From: Palleniella intestinalis
Lineage (GTDB): Bacteria; Bacteroidota; Bacteroidia; Bacteroidales; Bacteroidaceae
NCBI RefSeq assembly: GCF_013166595.1
Contig: NZ_JABKKG010000002.1
Span: 124,001 to 188,000 of the forward strand
DNA length: 64,000 nucleotides
Direction: 5' to 3'
Shown: positions 49,575-58,668 of the stretch, piece after piece
Layout: every line of letters begins with the position of its first letter
Numbering within the stretch: position 1 is the first letter of the stretch
The notes under the pieces: generated by a model
Told to the model about the DNA's origin: nothing
The model's database searches: none
What the model saw: the letters and a program-made list of their open reading frames with translations, nothing else
Program-made: the position numbers and the translations under genes

Positions 49575-51884
49575 ATGGCTTTTGAAGAAACAAAGGAACA
49601 GCAACAGATGTATAACTACTTCCGTAGCTGTATCTATATATTCCTGATCATCGAGATTGTGATGAACCTGCCTATCACAGCTGACAACCGCGTGACGCAG
49701 TTCATACTCGACCTGCTCGGACGCTTCAAGGTGTTCAACTCCGTGGCCGGGTGCAAGGTTGCCGAACTTGTCTGCATCTGTGTGGTATGTATCGGCACCA
49801 AAGCGAAAAAGGCGTTGAAGTTCAACCTGAAGACTATGGTGGTATATCCGGTGCTTGCAGGTCTCACTCTCGTGGGACTGTGCTTCATCTTCCATCACGG
49901 CACATGGGGTATGTCGCTCTTCGGCTTCCCTGCAAGCCGTGTCCTGTATGCCTTCTGCTCGGTGGTCGGCACGATGCTCGTACACCAGGGACTCGACGGT
50001 ATCGCCAAGTATTACAACCACAAGGTCGGCGAGGACAGGTTTAATTTCGAGAATGAATCGTTTGAACAGTCCCGTCAGGAGGTCAATACCCCTTATTCTG
50101 TGAACATCCCGATGATATTCTACTGGAAAAAGCGTATGCACAACGGCTACATCAACATTATCAATCCGTTCCGTGGCACTATTGTTTTGGGTACTCCCGG
50201 CTCCGGAAAGTCTTTCGGCATCATAGATCCGTTCATAAGGCAGCACGCAAGAAAGGGCTTCGCCATGATGGTATATGATTATAAGTTCCCGACGCTTGCC
50301 AAGACGCTTTTCTATCAGTATTGCAAGAATTTACACTACGGGAATCTGCCAAATGGCTGCGGTTTCCGTATAGTCAATTTTACCGATGTGGAGTATTCCA
50401 ACCGTATCAACCCCATCCAGCGTAAATACATTCCCGACCTCGCGGCGGCTTCGGAGACGGCGGCCACGCTTCTTGCCTCGCTCAACAAGGGCGGTGGCGA
50501 GAAAAAGGGCGGCTCGGAGGCTTTCTTCACCAACTCGGCAGAGAACTTCCTCGCGGCGATCATATATTTCTTTGTTAATTTCCACCCGACAGGTTTTCTG
50601 AAAGGGAAAAAACTGAAACGCTATATATCGCACGAGGGCAAGAAATTGGAGCTTGTGATACGCAACTGGGACGATTTCAACGCTCTGGACGAGAACGGCG
50701 AGGTCATGCTTGACTTCGTGAATGAGAACGGGCGCGACGTATCCACCGACGAGGACAAGATGTTTGTTGACCTTAACGGATTCTCCTATATCGACCGTAT
50801 GGGTAAGCTGATACTGATTGACCGCTGCTGGTATGAGGACGAGAACGGAAATGAGGTTGAGCCGGACACTATCACAGGTGAATTTTCGGATATGCCTCAT
50901 GTGCTGTCGTTCCTCGGACGCAAGTATTCCGAGGTGTTCGACATTCTGATGATGGACGATAAGATAGCCTCGCTGATGGCTCCTTTCAAGTCCGCTTACG
51001 AGAACAAAGCCAACGACCAGCTTGAAGGTATGGTGGGTACTCTCCGCGTAAATGCCGCACGGCTTGTATCCCCTGAAGCCTATTGGGTGTTCACCGGCGA
51101 TGATTTTGACTTGAAAATTTCCGACCCGGTGAGTCCGAGCTATCTTGTGATTGCCAACGACCCCGAAAAGGAACAGGTCATCGGCTCTCTGAACGCTCTG
51201 GTGCTTAACCGTCTGATAACACGTGTCAATTCCAAAGGCAATATACCTGTCAGTATCATCGTTGACGAGCTTCCCACGCTGTACTTCCACAAGATTGACC
51301 GACTAATCGGCACGGCGCGAAGCAACAAGGTTGCCGTGACTCTCGGTTTTCAGGAGCTTCCGCAGTTGGAGGCTGACTACGGCAAGGTGGGTATGCAGAA
51401 GATTATCACGACCTGCGGCAACATATTCATGGGTGCGGCACGAAACAAGGAGACTCTTGAATGGGCGCAGAATGATGTTTTCGGCAAGGCAAAGCAGACA
51501 TCGACCTCAATCACCATAAACGACCAGAAAATCTCCACCTCCATTTCCGAGAAGATGGACTATCTCGTTCCGGCGGCGAAAATCGCAGACATGGCTACGG
51601 GCTGGCTTGCAGGTCAGGCGGCACGTGACTTCACGGCCACCGATGAAAAGATGCTGTCACATTTCGACATCGAGGACTCCGAGGAGTTCAAGACCACCAA
51701 GTATTTCTGCAAGACGCACTTTGATATGGCACGTATCAAGGAGGAAGAATCCAACTATGTGGAGCTGCCTAAAATCTATTCTTTCGACAGTGAGCGAGAG
51801 AAGGAGATTATGCTCAACCGCAATTTCAAGCGTGTTAACCAGGAGGTGGCCGATATGGTGAAGGAGCTTCTCGGCACTGAATAA
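49575..51884 (+). CDS. Type IV coupling protein (VirD4/MobC type)
   Basis: 769 residues: four N-terminal membrane segments (about 15-150), Walker A VLGTPGSGKSFGI, a large central domain, Walker B VSIIVDELPTLYF, and the coupling-protein motif TLGFQELPQLEADYG. It brings the relaxase-DNA complex to the channel. In CTnDOT-like elements the corresponding mobC lies next to the relaxase genes; here it ends the tra block. Confidence 0.93.
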   Translation: MAFEETKEQQQMYNYFRSCIYIFLIIEIVMNLPITADNRVTQFILDLLGRFKVFNSVAGCKVAELVCICVVCIGTKAKKALKFNLKTMVVYPVLAGLTLVGLCFIFHHGTWGMSLFGFPASRVLYAFCSVVGTMLVHQGLDGIAKYYNHKVGEDRFNFENESFEQSRQEVNTPYSVNIPMIFYWKKRMHNGYINIINPFRGTIVLGTPGSGKSFGIIDPFIRQHARKGFAMMVYDYKFPTLAKTLFYQYCKNLHYGNLPNGCGFRIVNFTDVEYSNRINPIQRKYIPDLAAASETAATLLASLNKGGGEKKGGSEAFFTNSAENFLAAIIYFFVNFHPTGFLKGKKLKRYISHEGKKLELVIRNWDDFNALDENGEVMLDFVNENGRDVSTDEDKMFVDLNGFSYIDRMGKLILIDRCWYEDENGNEVEPDTITGEFSDMPHVLSFLGRKYSEVFDILMMDDKIASLMAPFKSAYENKANDQLEGMVGTLRVNAARLVSPEAYWVFTGDDFDLKISDPVSPSYLVIANDPEKEQVIGSLNALVLNRLITRVNSKGNIPVSIIVDELPTLYFHKIDRLIGTARSNKVAVTLGFQELPQLEADYGKVGMQKIITTCGNIFMGAARNKETLEWAQNDVFGKAKQTSTSITINDQKISTSISEKMDYLVPAAKIADMATGWLAGQAARDFTATDEKMLSHFDIEDSEEFKTTKYFCKTHFDMARIKEEESNYVELPKIYSFDSEREKEIMLNRNFKRVNQEVADMVKELLGTE

Positions 51885-51897
51885 CAAATCACTTATC

Positions 51898-52617
51898 ATG
51901 GAAACTACCGCCATAATATCCGTACCTCTCTCGCTACGCTTATCTGGAAGTGCGTTGAAGATTATCGCTATCCTCTCGATGATGGCCGACCATTGCGCCT
52001 ACTTCCTTATGGAGCCGGACTCTCCCATGTATGACTTGTTGCGATGTATCGGCAGGATAGCGTTCCCTGTGTTCGCTTTCCTTGCCGCCGAGGGGTTCGC
52101 ACATAGCCGCGACCGTATGAGATATTTTCTGATACTGTTGCTTGCAGGTGCAGTCAGTGAATTGCCGTGGTATCTGCTCAACGGTGCGGACGGCACACAT
52201 AATGTCATGTTCACTCTCTCCCTCGGAGTTGTGGCACTCGCCATATTCGACCGTATGTGCGAACATGGGCCGCTGTCGTTCATAGGTGTGGCCGCTATCG
52301 CTGTTCTGGCATGGTGGCTCGGAACGGATTATGACTGGCGCGGTGTTCTGATGATAGCGGTGTTCTACATTCTCCGGCACCAGACTATGCGTCCGTGGCT
52401 GGAGCGTTCATCGACACATTTTCCCTCGCAGGCTATTCTTCAGATTATATTCACGTTTCCTTTGATGGCTCACTACGGCATCGCCGGTGCATTGCTCGCC
52501 TCCGGAATAATCTTCCTGTATGACGGCACCCGTGGCTTTATACGAAGCAAACCGGCCAAATACAGCTTCTACGCCATTTACCCGGCACATCTGATGTTGA
52601 TTTGGTTATGTGGTTGA
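51898..52617 (+). CDS. traX: TraX-family membrane acetyltransferase-like protein
   Basis: 239 residues, about eight hydrophobic segments, with the TraX signature LKIIAILSMMADHCAYF and IGRIAFPVFAFLAAEGFAHSRD. In plasmid F, TraX acetylates pilin. In Bacteroidetes elements a pilin or surface-glycan target is possible. Last gene before a terminator. Confidence 0.88.
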   Translation: METTAIISVPLSLRLSGSALKIIAILSMMADHCAYFLMEPDSPMYDLLRCIGRIAFPVFAFLAAEGFAHSRDRMRYFLILLLAGAVSELPWYLLNGADGTHNVMFTLSLGVVALAIFDRMCEHGPLSFIGVAAIAVLAWWLGTDYDWRGVLMIAVFYILRHQTMRPWLERSSTHFPSQAILQIIFTFPLMAHYGIAGALLASGIIFLYDGTRGFIRSKPAKYSFYAIYPAHLMLIWLCG

Positions 52618-52643
52618 CTACTGACCTTTAGTAATATCTTTGC

Positions 52644-52690
52644 AAAAGGCACTATCTGTTATTTGTATAATAATACGGATAGTGCCTTTT
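52644..52690 (+). terminator. Terminator of the main tra operon
   Basis: The perfect 13-bp arms AAAAGGCACTATC (52644-52656) and GATAGTGCCTTTT (52678-52690) enclose a 21-base AT-rich loop; the stem ends in TTTT. Confidence 0.8.
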
Positions 52691-52831
52691 GATTCAATCT
52701 ATTACATGAAGCATACATGAGTATGACCTTTGCAAAGTCTTTGTAAGAGTCTGAAAAATAAAGAAGTGATGTATTGTCGGCTATTATCGGCTATTCAATA
52801 TCGCCTTGTTCATTACATGAAATTACATGAC

Positions 52832-54280
52832 TCATCCCCAACTGGGTATATAAGCAATATCACGTCTGTTAGTCCCTTCGGGTGTTCCAACTTTAATCAA
52901 GCCTTGCGCCAATGCTTCCTTTATGACAATAGACACCAAGGGATAATTCTTTTCATCAACACCCAATCTTTCGCGTAATGATTTGTTTGTGAGCATTTCA
53001 TTCGCCAAATACTTTAAGCAAGCATGTTGATAGCAAGCCTGCACACGTTCTTCCTTTGAGGTCTGTGACCATGTTTTGTATGCTGATAAAATTATTGTTG
53101 TACGAATATCAGATACGCGATACTTAATAGGCGGAAGTTGGTATTTTTCTATTGCAGAAAGGGCCTTGTCCATACCACTGCCTTTTTCCTCGCAAAATCC
53201 CATTCGGCGCATTATATCTGCAAGTTCTTCGTTGCGCGACTGATATTCATCTATAAAGCGGTCTGTGCTTATAAGTGGTTGACCCGGTGACGATATTTCG
53301 ACTCTATCAGAATAAATCTCAATCATAGGGAAGCCAAGTACGGAAAAATCCTGATGAATTATCATATTTGCTGAGACTTCTCTTATCGCTATTTCAGGAT
53401 ACATTCTGACATCTTCACGTAATGCTTTGCCAATCTCTTCGTTTGCTGGCAGTTGACCATTTACCCAGTCAATCATTTTTGGAAAACAAACGGCATAACC
53501 TTGTTCAAAGCCCTGTTCCCTGACAGTCTCAACTTTGCTTTTCCCGTTATATACAATTACACGCATAGCCTTACGGTAAAGATTATCAAAGTCACGTAAG
53601 TCTTTTGCAAGCAGTATCGCGCCTAATTCAGTAATGCCATATCCTGTAAGTGTAGCGATAATGAATTTTTCTGAAATAAAACGGTCGATGATACTATCTA
53701 CTGTTTGGGGCATAGGTATCTTCAACCGATCATAATATGTCTCCACGCTGAGTAATCGGGTAATATCAGCGGAGCTTCCACATTCTTTTACAACAGTCTT
53801 ATCCAGAGTCTTACTGCGATTTTTTCTCCATAGTTTTGCTTCTTTCTCCGGATAGCCTATAAGAGGTTTTGTAAGTGAGCCTACACGAATATAGGCCGTA
53901 TTCAAAAAAGTTACCGGACGTTCAGTTGCGGCTGGGATACGATAAAGAGAGATGTGCTCTTCCTCATAATCAAACTCAAAGCACTCAATGTCAATTCTTG
54001 GATTAAGACGGTTGAGGAGCCACATTTCAAGTTCCTCATTACCTTTCTTATGGCGTTTTGCCTTAAATGATGTACCAACGATTTTGTGGGTGCCATCCTC
54101 GACTCCGAACACAAGATATCCGAATGGTTTGTTTAGAAGAGCAGCACTGTTAGATAACGCCGACAGTCTTTGACCTATCTCTTCTTCCGAATGAAAATTA
54201 TGCTTGAACTCAACCCATTCCGTTTCTTGAGGAAGCGAAACAAGTTTATCAAGAAGCTGCGTAAGTCCCAATGTATTCAT
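52832..54280 (-). CDS. AlbA_2/Schlafen-type ATP-binding regulator or defence protein
   Basis: 482 residues. The N-terminal AlbA_2 domain (ETEWVEFKHNFHS, AALLNKPFGYLVFGVED) is followed by a RecG-related region and a GHKL-like ATPase remnant (REVSANMIIHQDF, GMDKALSAIEKY). Such genes are common in mobile elements as putative transcription regulators, and some act in phage defence. It is AT-richer than the tra genes and opposes them, so it is probably cargo. A -7 element TAACTTTG (minus strand 54285-54292) lies right against the start codon. Confidence 0.8.
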   Translation of the reverse strand: MNTLGLTQLLDKLVSLPQETEWVEFKHNFHSEEEIGQRLSALSNSAALLNKPFGYLVFGVEDGTHKIVGTSFKAKRHKKGNEELEMWLLNRLNPRIDIECFEFDYEEEHISLYRIPAATERPVTFLNTAYIRVGSLTKPLIGYPEKEAKLWRKNRSKTLDKTVVKECGSSADITRLLSVETYYDRLKIPMPQTVDSIIDRFISEKFIIATLTGYGITELGAILLAKDLRDFDNLYRKAMRVIVYNGKSKVETVREQGFEQGYAVCFPKMIDWVNGQLPANEEIGKALREDVRMYPEIAIREVSANMIIHQDFSVLGFPMIEIYSDRVEISSPGQPLISTDRFIDEYQSRNEELADIMRRMGFCEEKGSGMDKALSAIEKYQLPPIKYRVSDIRTTIILSAYKTWSQTSKEERVQACYQHACLKYLANEMLTNKSLRERLGVDEKNYPLVSIVIKEALAQGLIKVGTPEGTNRRDIAYIPSWG

Positions 54281-54347
54281 ACTACAAAGTTAATAATTTT
54301 AATCGAGCCATGCTATATTTTTATTGAGAGTCAACGCTTTTAGCACA

Positions 54348-54968
54348 TTATAGCATTTTCAATACGCTTATCACAGCACGGATATAGCCCGGATCTTCAG
54401 CGTAGCCAATCTTTTTCAGCCACAGCAGATAATTTCCTCCCTTATATCGGTACTGTACTTTTGTGTAGTAGGCTTTGACTGATTCAGTCCAATGGTTGAA
54501 CTCGTAGTATTTACCTGTGCGTGGATTTGTAAGCCCGAAAAGGTTGTGCTTGTTGCGGCATACCGGAGATTTGAACCAGCCTGTTTCAAGTATTGCCTGT
54601 GCCAAAACTATTTTCGGATATTTTATGCCGTTCTTTTCAATCTCGGCAATCAGATTTGGAATGGTCAGATCCGGGAGTCCGGAACTGACCGGTGCTTGCC
54701 GGAAATGTGACTTTGATGTGGTGACAATGCTTGCAGATAGCGTTTGTGGCATATTTTTTACGCCAATAACCGTTTCCGGGATTGATGATATTTGAGGCAA
54801 TATACTATCACTCTTATTATCAGTGTTATAAACTTCTCTATTGTGCATTTCAACCGTCACGGGAGAATCTTTTGTAACGGTGTAAAACTGGGCTGCGGCA
54901 TACTGTGAACAGAAAACTGCACAGGCAATCGCAACAAAAATGTTCGGAATTTCAAATTTAGCAATCAT
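54348..54968 (-). CDS. Glucosaminidase-domain peptidoglycan hydrolase of the ICE
   Basis: 206 residues: an N-terminal hydrophobic signal segment (IFVAIACAVFCSQYAAA), a linker, and a C-terminal glucosaminidase domain with PKIVLAQAILETGWFKS, NLFGLTN, and TESVKAYYTKVQYRY. It would open the cell wall locally for the conjugation apparatus. Its first codons contain the motif TGTTCGGAATTTC (plus strand), repeated elsewhere in the element. Confidence 0.85.
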   Translation of the reverse strand: MIAKFEIPNIFVAIACAVFCSQYAAAQFYTVTKDSPVTVEMHNREVYNTDNKSDSILPQISSIPETVIGVKNMPQTLSASIVTTSKSHFRQAPVSSGLPDLTIPNLIAEIEKNGIKYPKIVLAQAILETGWFKSPVCRNKHNLFGLTNPRTGKYYEFNHWTESVKAYYTKVQYRYKGGNYLLWLKKIGYAEDPGYIRAVISVLKML

Positions 54969-55048
54969 GTGGGGATAATTTTGAGGTCGACAAGCGGTTA
55001 CGCCGCAAATTTATAACCTCTAATTCATTGACATGGAAATTCCGAACA
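54941..55048. promoter_or_regulatory. Divergent control region bounded by a 13-bp inverted repeat
   Basis: TGTTCGGAATTTC (54941-54953) and GAAATTCCGAACA (55036-55048) are exact reverse complements and sit just inside the 5' ends of two divergent genes. The left copy continues as N3-TTTAGCAATC, identical in layout to 36788-36813 before the tra operon. It could be an operator or a duplicated 5' region. Confidence 0.45.
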
Positions 55049-55818
55049 AAAATCAGCAGGACACGCTCCCTTATGAAAAACTCGCCCTTTTGGGTATCGA
55101 CAGGGAGAAAGCTGATATGCTTCCGCAGGACGTGAAGCAAAAACTGATGCAGGGGGAGGTCACGCCTCTTTTGCAGGTGTCTATCGACACCGGGAATGGC
55201 ATGGTTATCTCATTACCCCTCAAACTTCAGCTCGCAGCCGACAAGGACGGCAACCCCACGCTGATCGCATATCCCGTGCAGCGTGAACTGTCTGTTGACA
55301 GAAACAACGAGCTTCGCCTGTCGCAACAGGAACTTGACGCACTGCGCCGTGGCGACGTGTTGCAGAAAGCCATCGACATCAACGGCGAGAAGACTCAGCA
55401 GTATCTCCAGCTCGACCCGGAAACGAAGTCAATCATCCACCGCCGCATAACCGAGGTGCAGATTGAGCAAAAGTTGAAGGACATGGAAAAGGTCAACGAC
55501 ATCGAGCTTGGCTCCCAACAGAAACAGCAGGCACGCGAAGGCAAACCGGTGGAACTGTCGGTAGGCGGCGAAAAGGTATCGGTTGGCATCGACCTCAAGG
55601 AACCTCAGGGCTTCAAGATCGTAAAAGGCGACCTCAAGGAGTGGGAGCGTCAGCAGAAATTCCGTTATGACGAGCAGCACCCCGAATATCTCGGTCTGGT
55701 AATGACCGACAAGAACCGCTGGGAGTACCGGAAAGTTGTCGAGCATGACTCTAAGGAACGTGCCATCAGCCTCGACCCCACGCAGAAAGAGGAACGCAAA
55801 TCCGGTCTCAAACGCTGA
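55033..55818 (+). CDS. DUF4099/DUF3945-type ICE protein
   Basis: 261 residues. PYEKLALLGIDREKADMLPQDVKQKLMQGE is the helix-rich N-terminal module common to Bacteroidetes mobile elements. The middle and end (LSVGGEKVSVGIDLKEPQGFKIV, WERQQKFRYDEQHPEYLG) resemble DUF3945 repeats. Function unknown; such proteins accompany topoisomerase and primase genes and may bind DNA. Start 6 bp before the next gene's ATG region, so coupled. Confidence 0.7.
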   Translation: MEIPNKNQQDTLPYEKLALLGIDREKADMLPQDVKQKLMQGEVTPLLQVSIDTGNGMVISLPLKLQLAADKDGNPTLIAYPVQRELSVDRNNELRLSQQELDALRRGDVLQKAIDINGEKTQQYLQLDPETKSIIHRRITEVQIEQKLKDMEKVNDIELGSQQKQQAREGKPVELSVGGEKVSVGIDLKEPQGFKIVKGDLKEWERQQKFRYDEQHPEYLGLVMTDKNRWEYRKVVEHDSKERAISLDPTQKEERKSGLKR

Positions 55819-55823
55819 CGCAC

Positions 55824-57095
55824 ATGGCAGCTTCAAGAAAAAAAGAGCCGGGCCAACTCTCCGTAATGGATCAGTTCGACCGCATGAAAGAGAAACACCC
55901 CGACGCCTTGCTACTTTTCCGCACCGGCAGCACATACGAAATCTACCGTCAGGACGCGAAAAAGGTGTCGGAAATTCTCGGTACACCAGTCTCCACGCGT
56001 ACAGTCGGCAAAGAAAAGAATGTCGATGTGGCATCTTTCCCACATGAAGCACTCGACACTTATCTGCCACGGCTTGTAAGAGCCGGAATGAGAGTGGCTA
56101 TATGCGAGCAGCTTGAAGAACCCAAGCAGAAGAAAAAGGAGCAGGAGGCGAAGCACGGGGAGACTACATCACAACAACCCATTAACAAAGAATCCGATAT
56201 GCCAAGAAAAAAGAAAGAGAAGACTCCCCAGGAGGAGCTTGTAAAGACCACAAAGAGCGCGGTCGATGAAACGACCCCGAAAGAGAAAAAATCAGAATCC
56301 CAATCCGCCACCCAGGGCGAAGCCGCCGAGCGCAAGCCCCGTGAGCCTCAGATGGTGACGGTCAACGGCGACAAGGTGACACACGGCCACGCATACCAGA
56401 GCAAGACCAACCCGGAGGACTGGTATTTCACCGCCAAGATCAACGGCGAACAACTGAAGCCTCAGAAGATGGATCCGGCTGACCTCGTCGCCTATAAGGA
56501 GAAGGAACTCACCGTGCCGCAGCTAATGGAACGCTACTATCCCACGAAACTTATGCCGAGGGTGCCGGATGTAGCCTATCAAGTGGCAAATGTGCTGCCC
56601 GGACCCGGCGGAAACCTGACCATAGACAAGTTCAATGTCTATAAGGAGACCGACGAGACCCGCGCTGACTACGGCAAGTATAAGTTCTACGCACAGGTGG
56701 GAGACAAGAAGATGTCAACAACCGCCTCACGCGAGGACCTGAACGCATACTTTGACCGTGTGGCAACTCCCGGACAGCTTGTGGAGCGCAACTTCGGCGA
56801 CCGTCTGCACCTGCAATCCCACTACGAGCAGTTCAGGCTCCCGGAGGGCATCGACCCCAAGGGTATCCGTGTCGCAAAGGACAAGGAAGATGGAAAGTGG
56901 AAGGTGTCGGCCGACCTCGGCGACGGACGTGGACGCACTTCCCGTCAGGAGCTGTCCTTCGACGACGGCTATTCGCTTTTCAAGACGAAGACCGCCACAC
57001 GCGAGCAGATAGCCGCAAAATATCTCACTGAGGAGATAAGCACCAAACTCGCCGCTCCGCTATCTATGGAGAAATCAGCCTCCATGAAAATGTAA
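55824..57095 (+). CDS. MutS domain I-like / DUF3945 fusion protein
   Basis: 423 residues. The first ~95 resemble the mismatch-binding domain I of MutS (SVMDQFDRMKEKHPDALLLFRTGSTYEIY, RVAICEQLEEPKQ) without the rest of MutS. A Lys/Glu-rich linker (about 95-175) leads to a DUF3945-like tail (HAYQSKTNPEDWYFTAKING). A partial MutS fold on a conjugative element suggests DNA-structure binding, but no ATPase is present. Confidence 0.75.
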   Translation: MAASRKKEPGQLSVMDQFDRMKEKHPDALLLFRTGSTYEIYRQDAKKVSEILGTPVSTRTVGKEKNVDVASFPHEALDTYLPRLVRAGMRVAICEQLEEPKQKKKEQEAKHGETTSQQPINKESDMPRKKKEKTPQEELVKTTKSAVDETTPKEKKSESQSATQGEAAERKPREPQMVTVNGDKVTHGHAYQSKTNPEDWYFTAKINGEQLKPQKMDPADLVAYKEKELTVPQLMERYYPTKLMPRVPDVAYQVANVLPGPGGNLTIDKFNVYKETDETRADYGKYKFYAQVGDKKMSTTASREDLNAYFDRVATPGQLVERNFGDRLHLQSHYEQFRLPEGIDPKGIRVAKDKEDGKWKVSADLGDGRGRTSRQELSFDDGYSLFKTKTATREQIAAKYLTEEISTKLAAPLSMEKSASMKM

Positions 57096-57130
57096 AACCG
57101 TTTCCCCACAACACTTAAAAGAATACCACT

Positions 57131-57358
57131 ATGGCAAAATTAGAATATGACGAACTTGTGCAGCTCCTTCAGGACGGTACAATAGGCTTCCTCCGCTTCA
57201 TGCTTGAAAGCGATAATGCGGAGTCCTACCTCGAATGGTGCGAGCTTCATGGCATCGAACCCTCTGAGGAATCCGCCGAGTTCTACTACGACGAGACCGA
57301 GATTGACATGATGGAGCGTCAGCTGATAGATGACGAGGATTATGGCATCTGGAACTAA
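57131..57358 (+). CDS. Small acidic ICE protein
   Basis: 75 residues, strongly acidic (ESAEFYYDETEIDMMERQLIDDED). No motif recognised. Its end overlaps the antirestriction gene start, so it is part of the same transcript. Acidic small proteins next to ArdC could be DNA mimics, but that is speculation. Confidence 0.65.
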   Translation: MAKLEYDELVQLLQDGTIGFLRFMLESDNAESYLEWCELHGIEPSEESAEFYYDETEIDMMERQLIDDEDYGIWN

Positions 57359-58664
57359 CGGCGCGTCCAACAGTTCAGGCCAGCAGGCTCTCGACCGCTT
57401 CGCCCAGATGATGATCGAGCGTATGGAGAAGATGAAGGGCTCGGACTGGGAGAAGGGCTGGATTGGCGGAGCCTCCTCCGCCGGCCTGCCCCAGAACATC
57501 ATGGGGCGCAACTACTCCGGCTCAAACTCCTTCTTTCTCCAGTTGCACACTGCGGCGCAAGGCTACGAGCTTCCAGTGTTCCTCACATTCAAGCAGGCAC
57601 ACAACTTCAAGGCCCATGTCCTCAAAGGAGAGAAAGCCTTTCCGGTGATATACTGGGACATGATGGTGCGAGACAAGGACGGCAAGAGAATATCCTCCGA
57701 CGAGTACCGCGCCATGAGCCGTGACGAGCGGAAAAATCTTGACGTGATACCCTTTGTCAAGGCGTTCCCTGTTTACAACATCGACCAGACCAATTTCCGT
57801 GAGGCACAGCCTGAGAGGGTGCAGAAACTACTCGACCGCTTCAAGGTACCTGAAATGCGCGACACTCATGGTATGTACGCCCACGGCGCACTCGACCGCA
57901 TGGTTGCCGAGCAGACATGGCTCTGTCCCATACAGGCCGACCGCAAGGAGAAAGGCGCGTACTATTCCCCCTCGCGTGATATTGTGGTGATTCCCATGAA
58001 GCAGCAGTTCAACAAGGGCGCGACTCCTGAGGACATATACCGCGACGGCATGGAGTTCTACTCGACCATGCTACACGAAATGACGCACTCCACCATGACT
58101 CCCGAAAGACTCAACCGTGAGGCGGGCGCGAAGTTCGGCGACCCGAAATATGCGAAAGAGGAACTGGTGGCGGAGCTTACTGCGGCCATGATAAGCCACT
58201 CCATGGGCTTCGACTCAAGAGTCACTGACAACTCGGCGGCCTACCTCGATTCATGGATTGGGGCACTCCGTCAGGAGCCGAAGTTCATCGTGTCCGTGAT
58301 GGCCGATGTCAACAAGGCTTCGGAAATGATACTCGACCGTGTGGACGCACAGCGCATATCGCTCGGTGAACAGCCTTATCTGGCGAAGAACGACCCTCTG
58401 ATGGCTCCTTTGGAGGACGAGATATGCCCGTTCAGGAACGCCGCCATAATCAAGACCCGCTCCGGCGACTTCGCCCTGCGTGCCTCATACAACGGCGTCG
58501 ATCTCGGCATGAAGCCCATCGAGCGTTCAACCGCGAGAATGTATTTCCAGCTCACCGACCAACGCGAGAAAGACATATTCCTCGGAAGCGCGATACGCAA
58601 GAATTATGAATCGGAGATTGCAGGCATCGACCGCCGCGCCTCCAAGTCACTCTCAATCGTCTGA
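57342..58664 (+). CDS. ArdC-like antirestriction protein with zincin metallopeptidase motif
   Basis: About 440 residues. The N-terminal half is an ArdC-type single-strand DNA-binding domain (LPQNIMGRNYSGSNSFFLQL, PVFLTFKQAHNFK). The C-terminal half has the HExxH motif in STMLHEMTHSTM and a downstream EELVAELTAAM glutamate. It would protect incoming single-stranded DNA from host restriction. ATG 57342 is preferred over ATG 57330 to reduce overlap with the previous gene. Confidence 0.88.
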   Translation: MASGTNGASNSSGQQALDRFAQMMIERMEKMKGSDWEKGWIGGASSAGLPQNIMGRNYSGSNSFFLQLHTAAQGYELPVFLTFKQAHNFKAHVLKGEKAFPVIYWDMMVRDKDGKRISSDEYRAMSRDERKNLDVIPFVKAFPVYNIDQTNFREAQPERVQKLLDRFKVPEMRDTHGMYAHGALDRMVAEQTWLCPIQADRKEKGAYYSPSRDIVVIPMKQQFNKGATPEDIYRDGMEFYSTMLHEMTHSTMTPERLNREAGAKFGDPKYAKEELVAELTAAMISHSMGFDSRVTDNSAAYLDSWIGALRQEPKFIVSVMADVNKASEMILDRVDAQRISLGEQPYLAKNDPLMAPLEDEICPFRNAAIIKTRSGDFALRASYNGVDLGMKPIERSTARMYFQLTDQREKDIFLGSAIRKNYESEIAGIDRRASKSLSIV

Positions 58665-58668
58665 AGCT

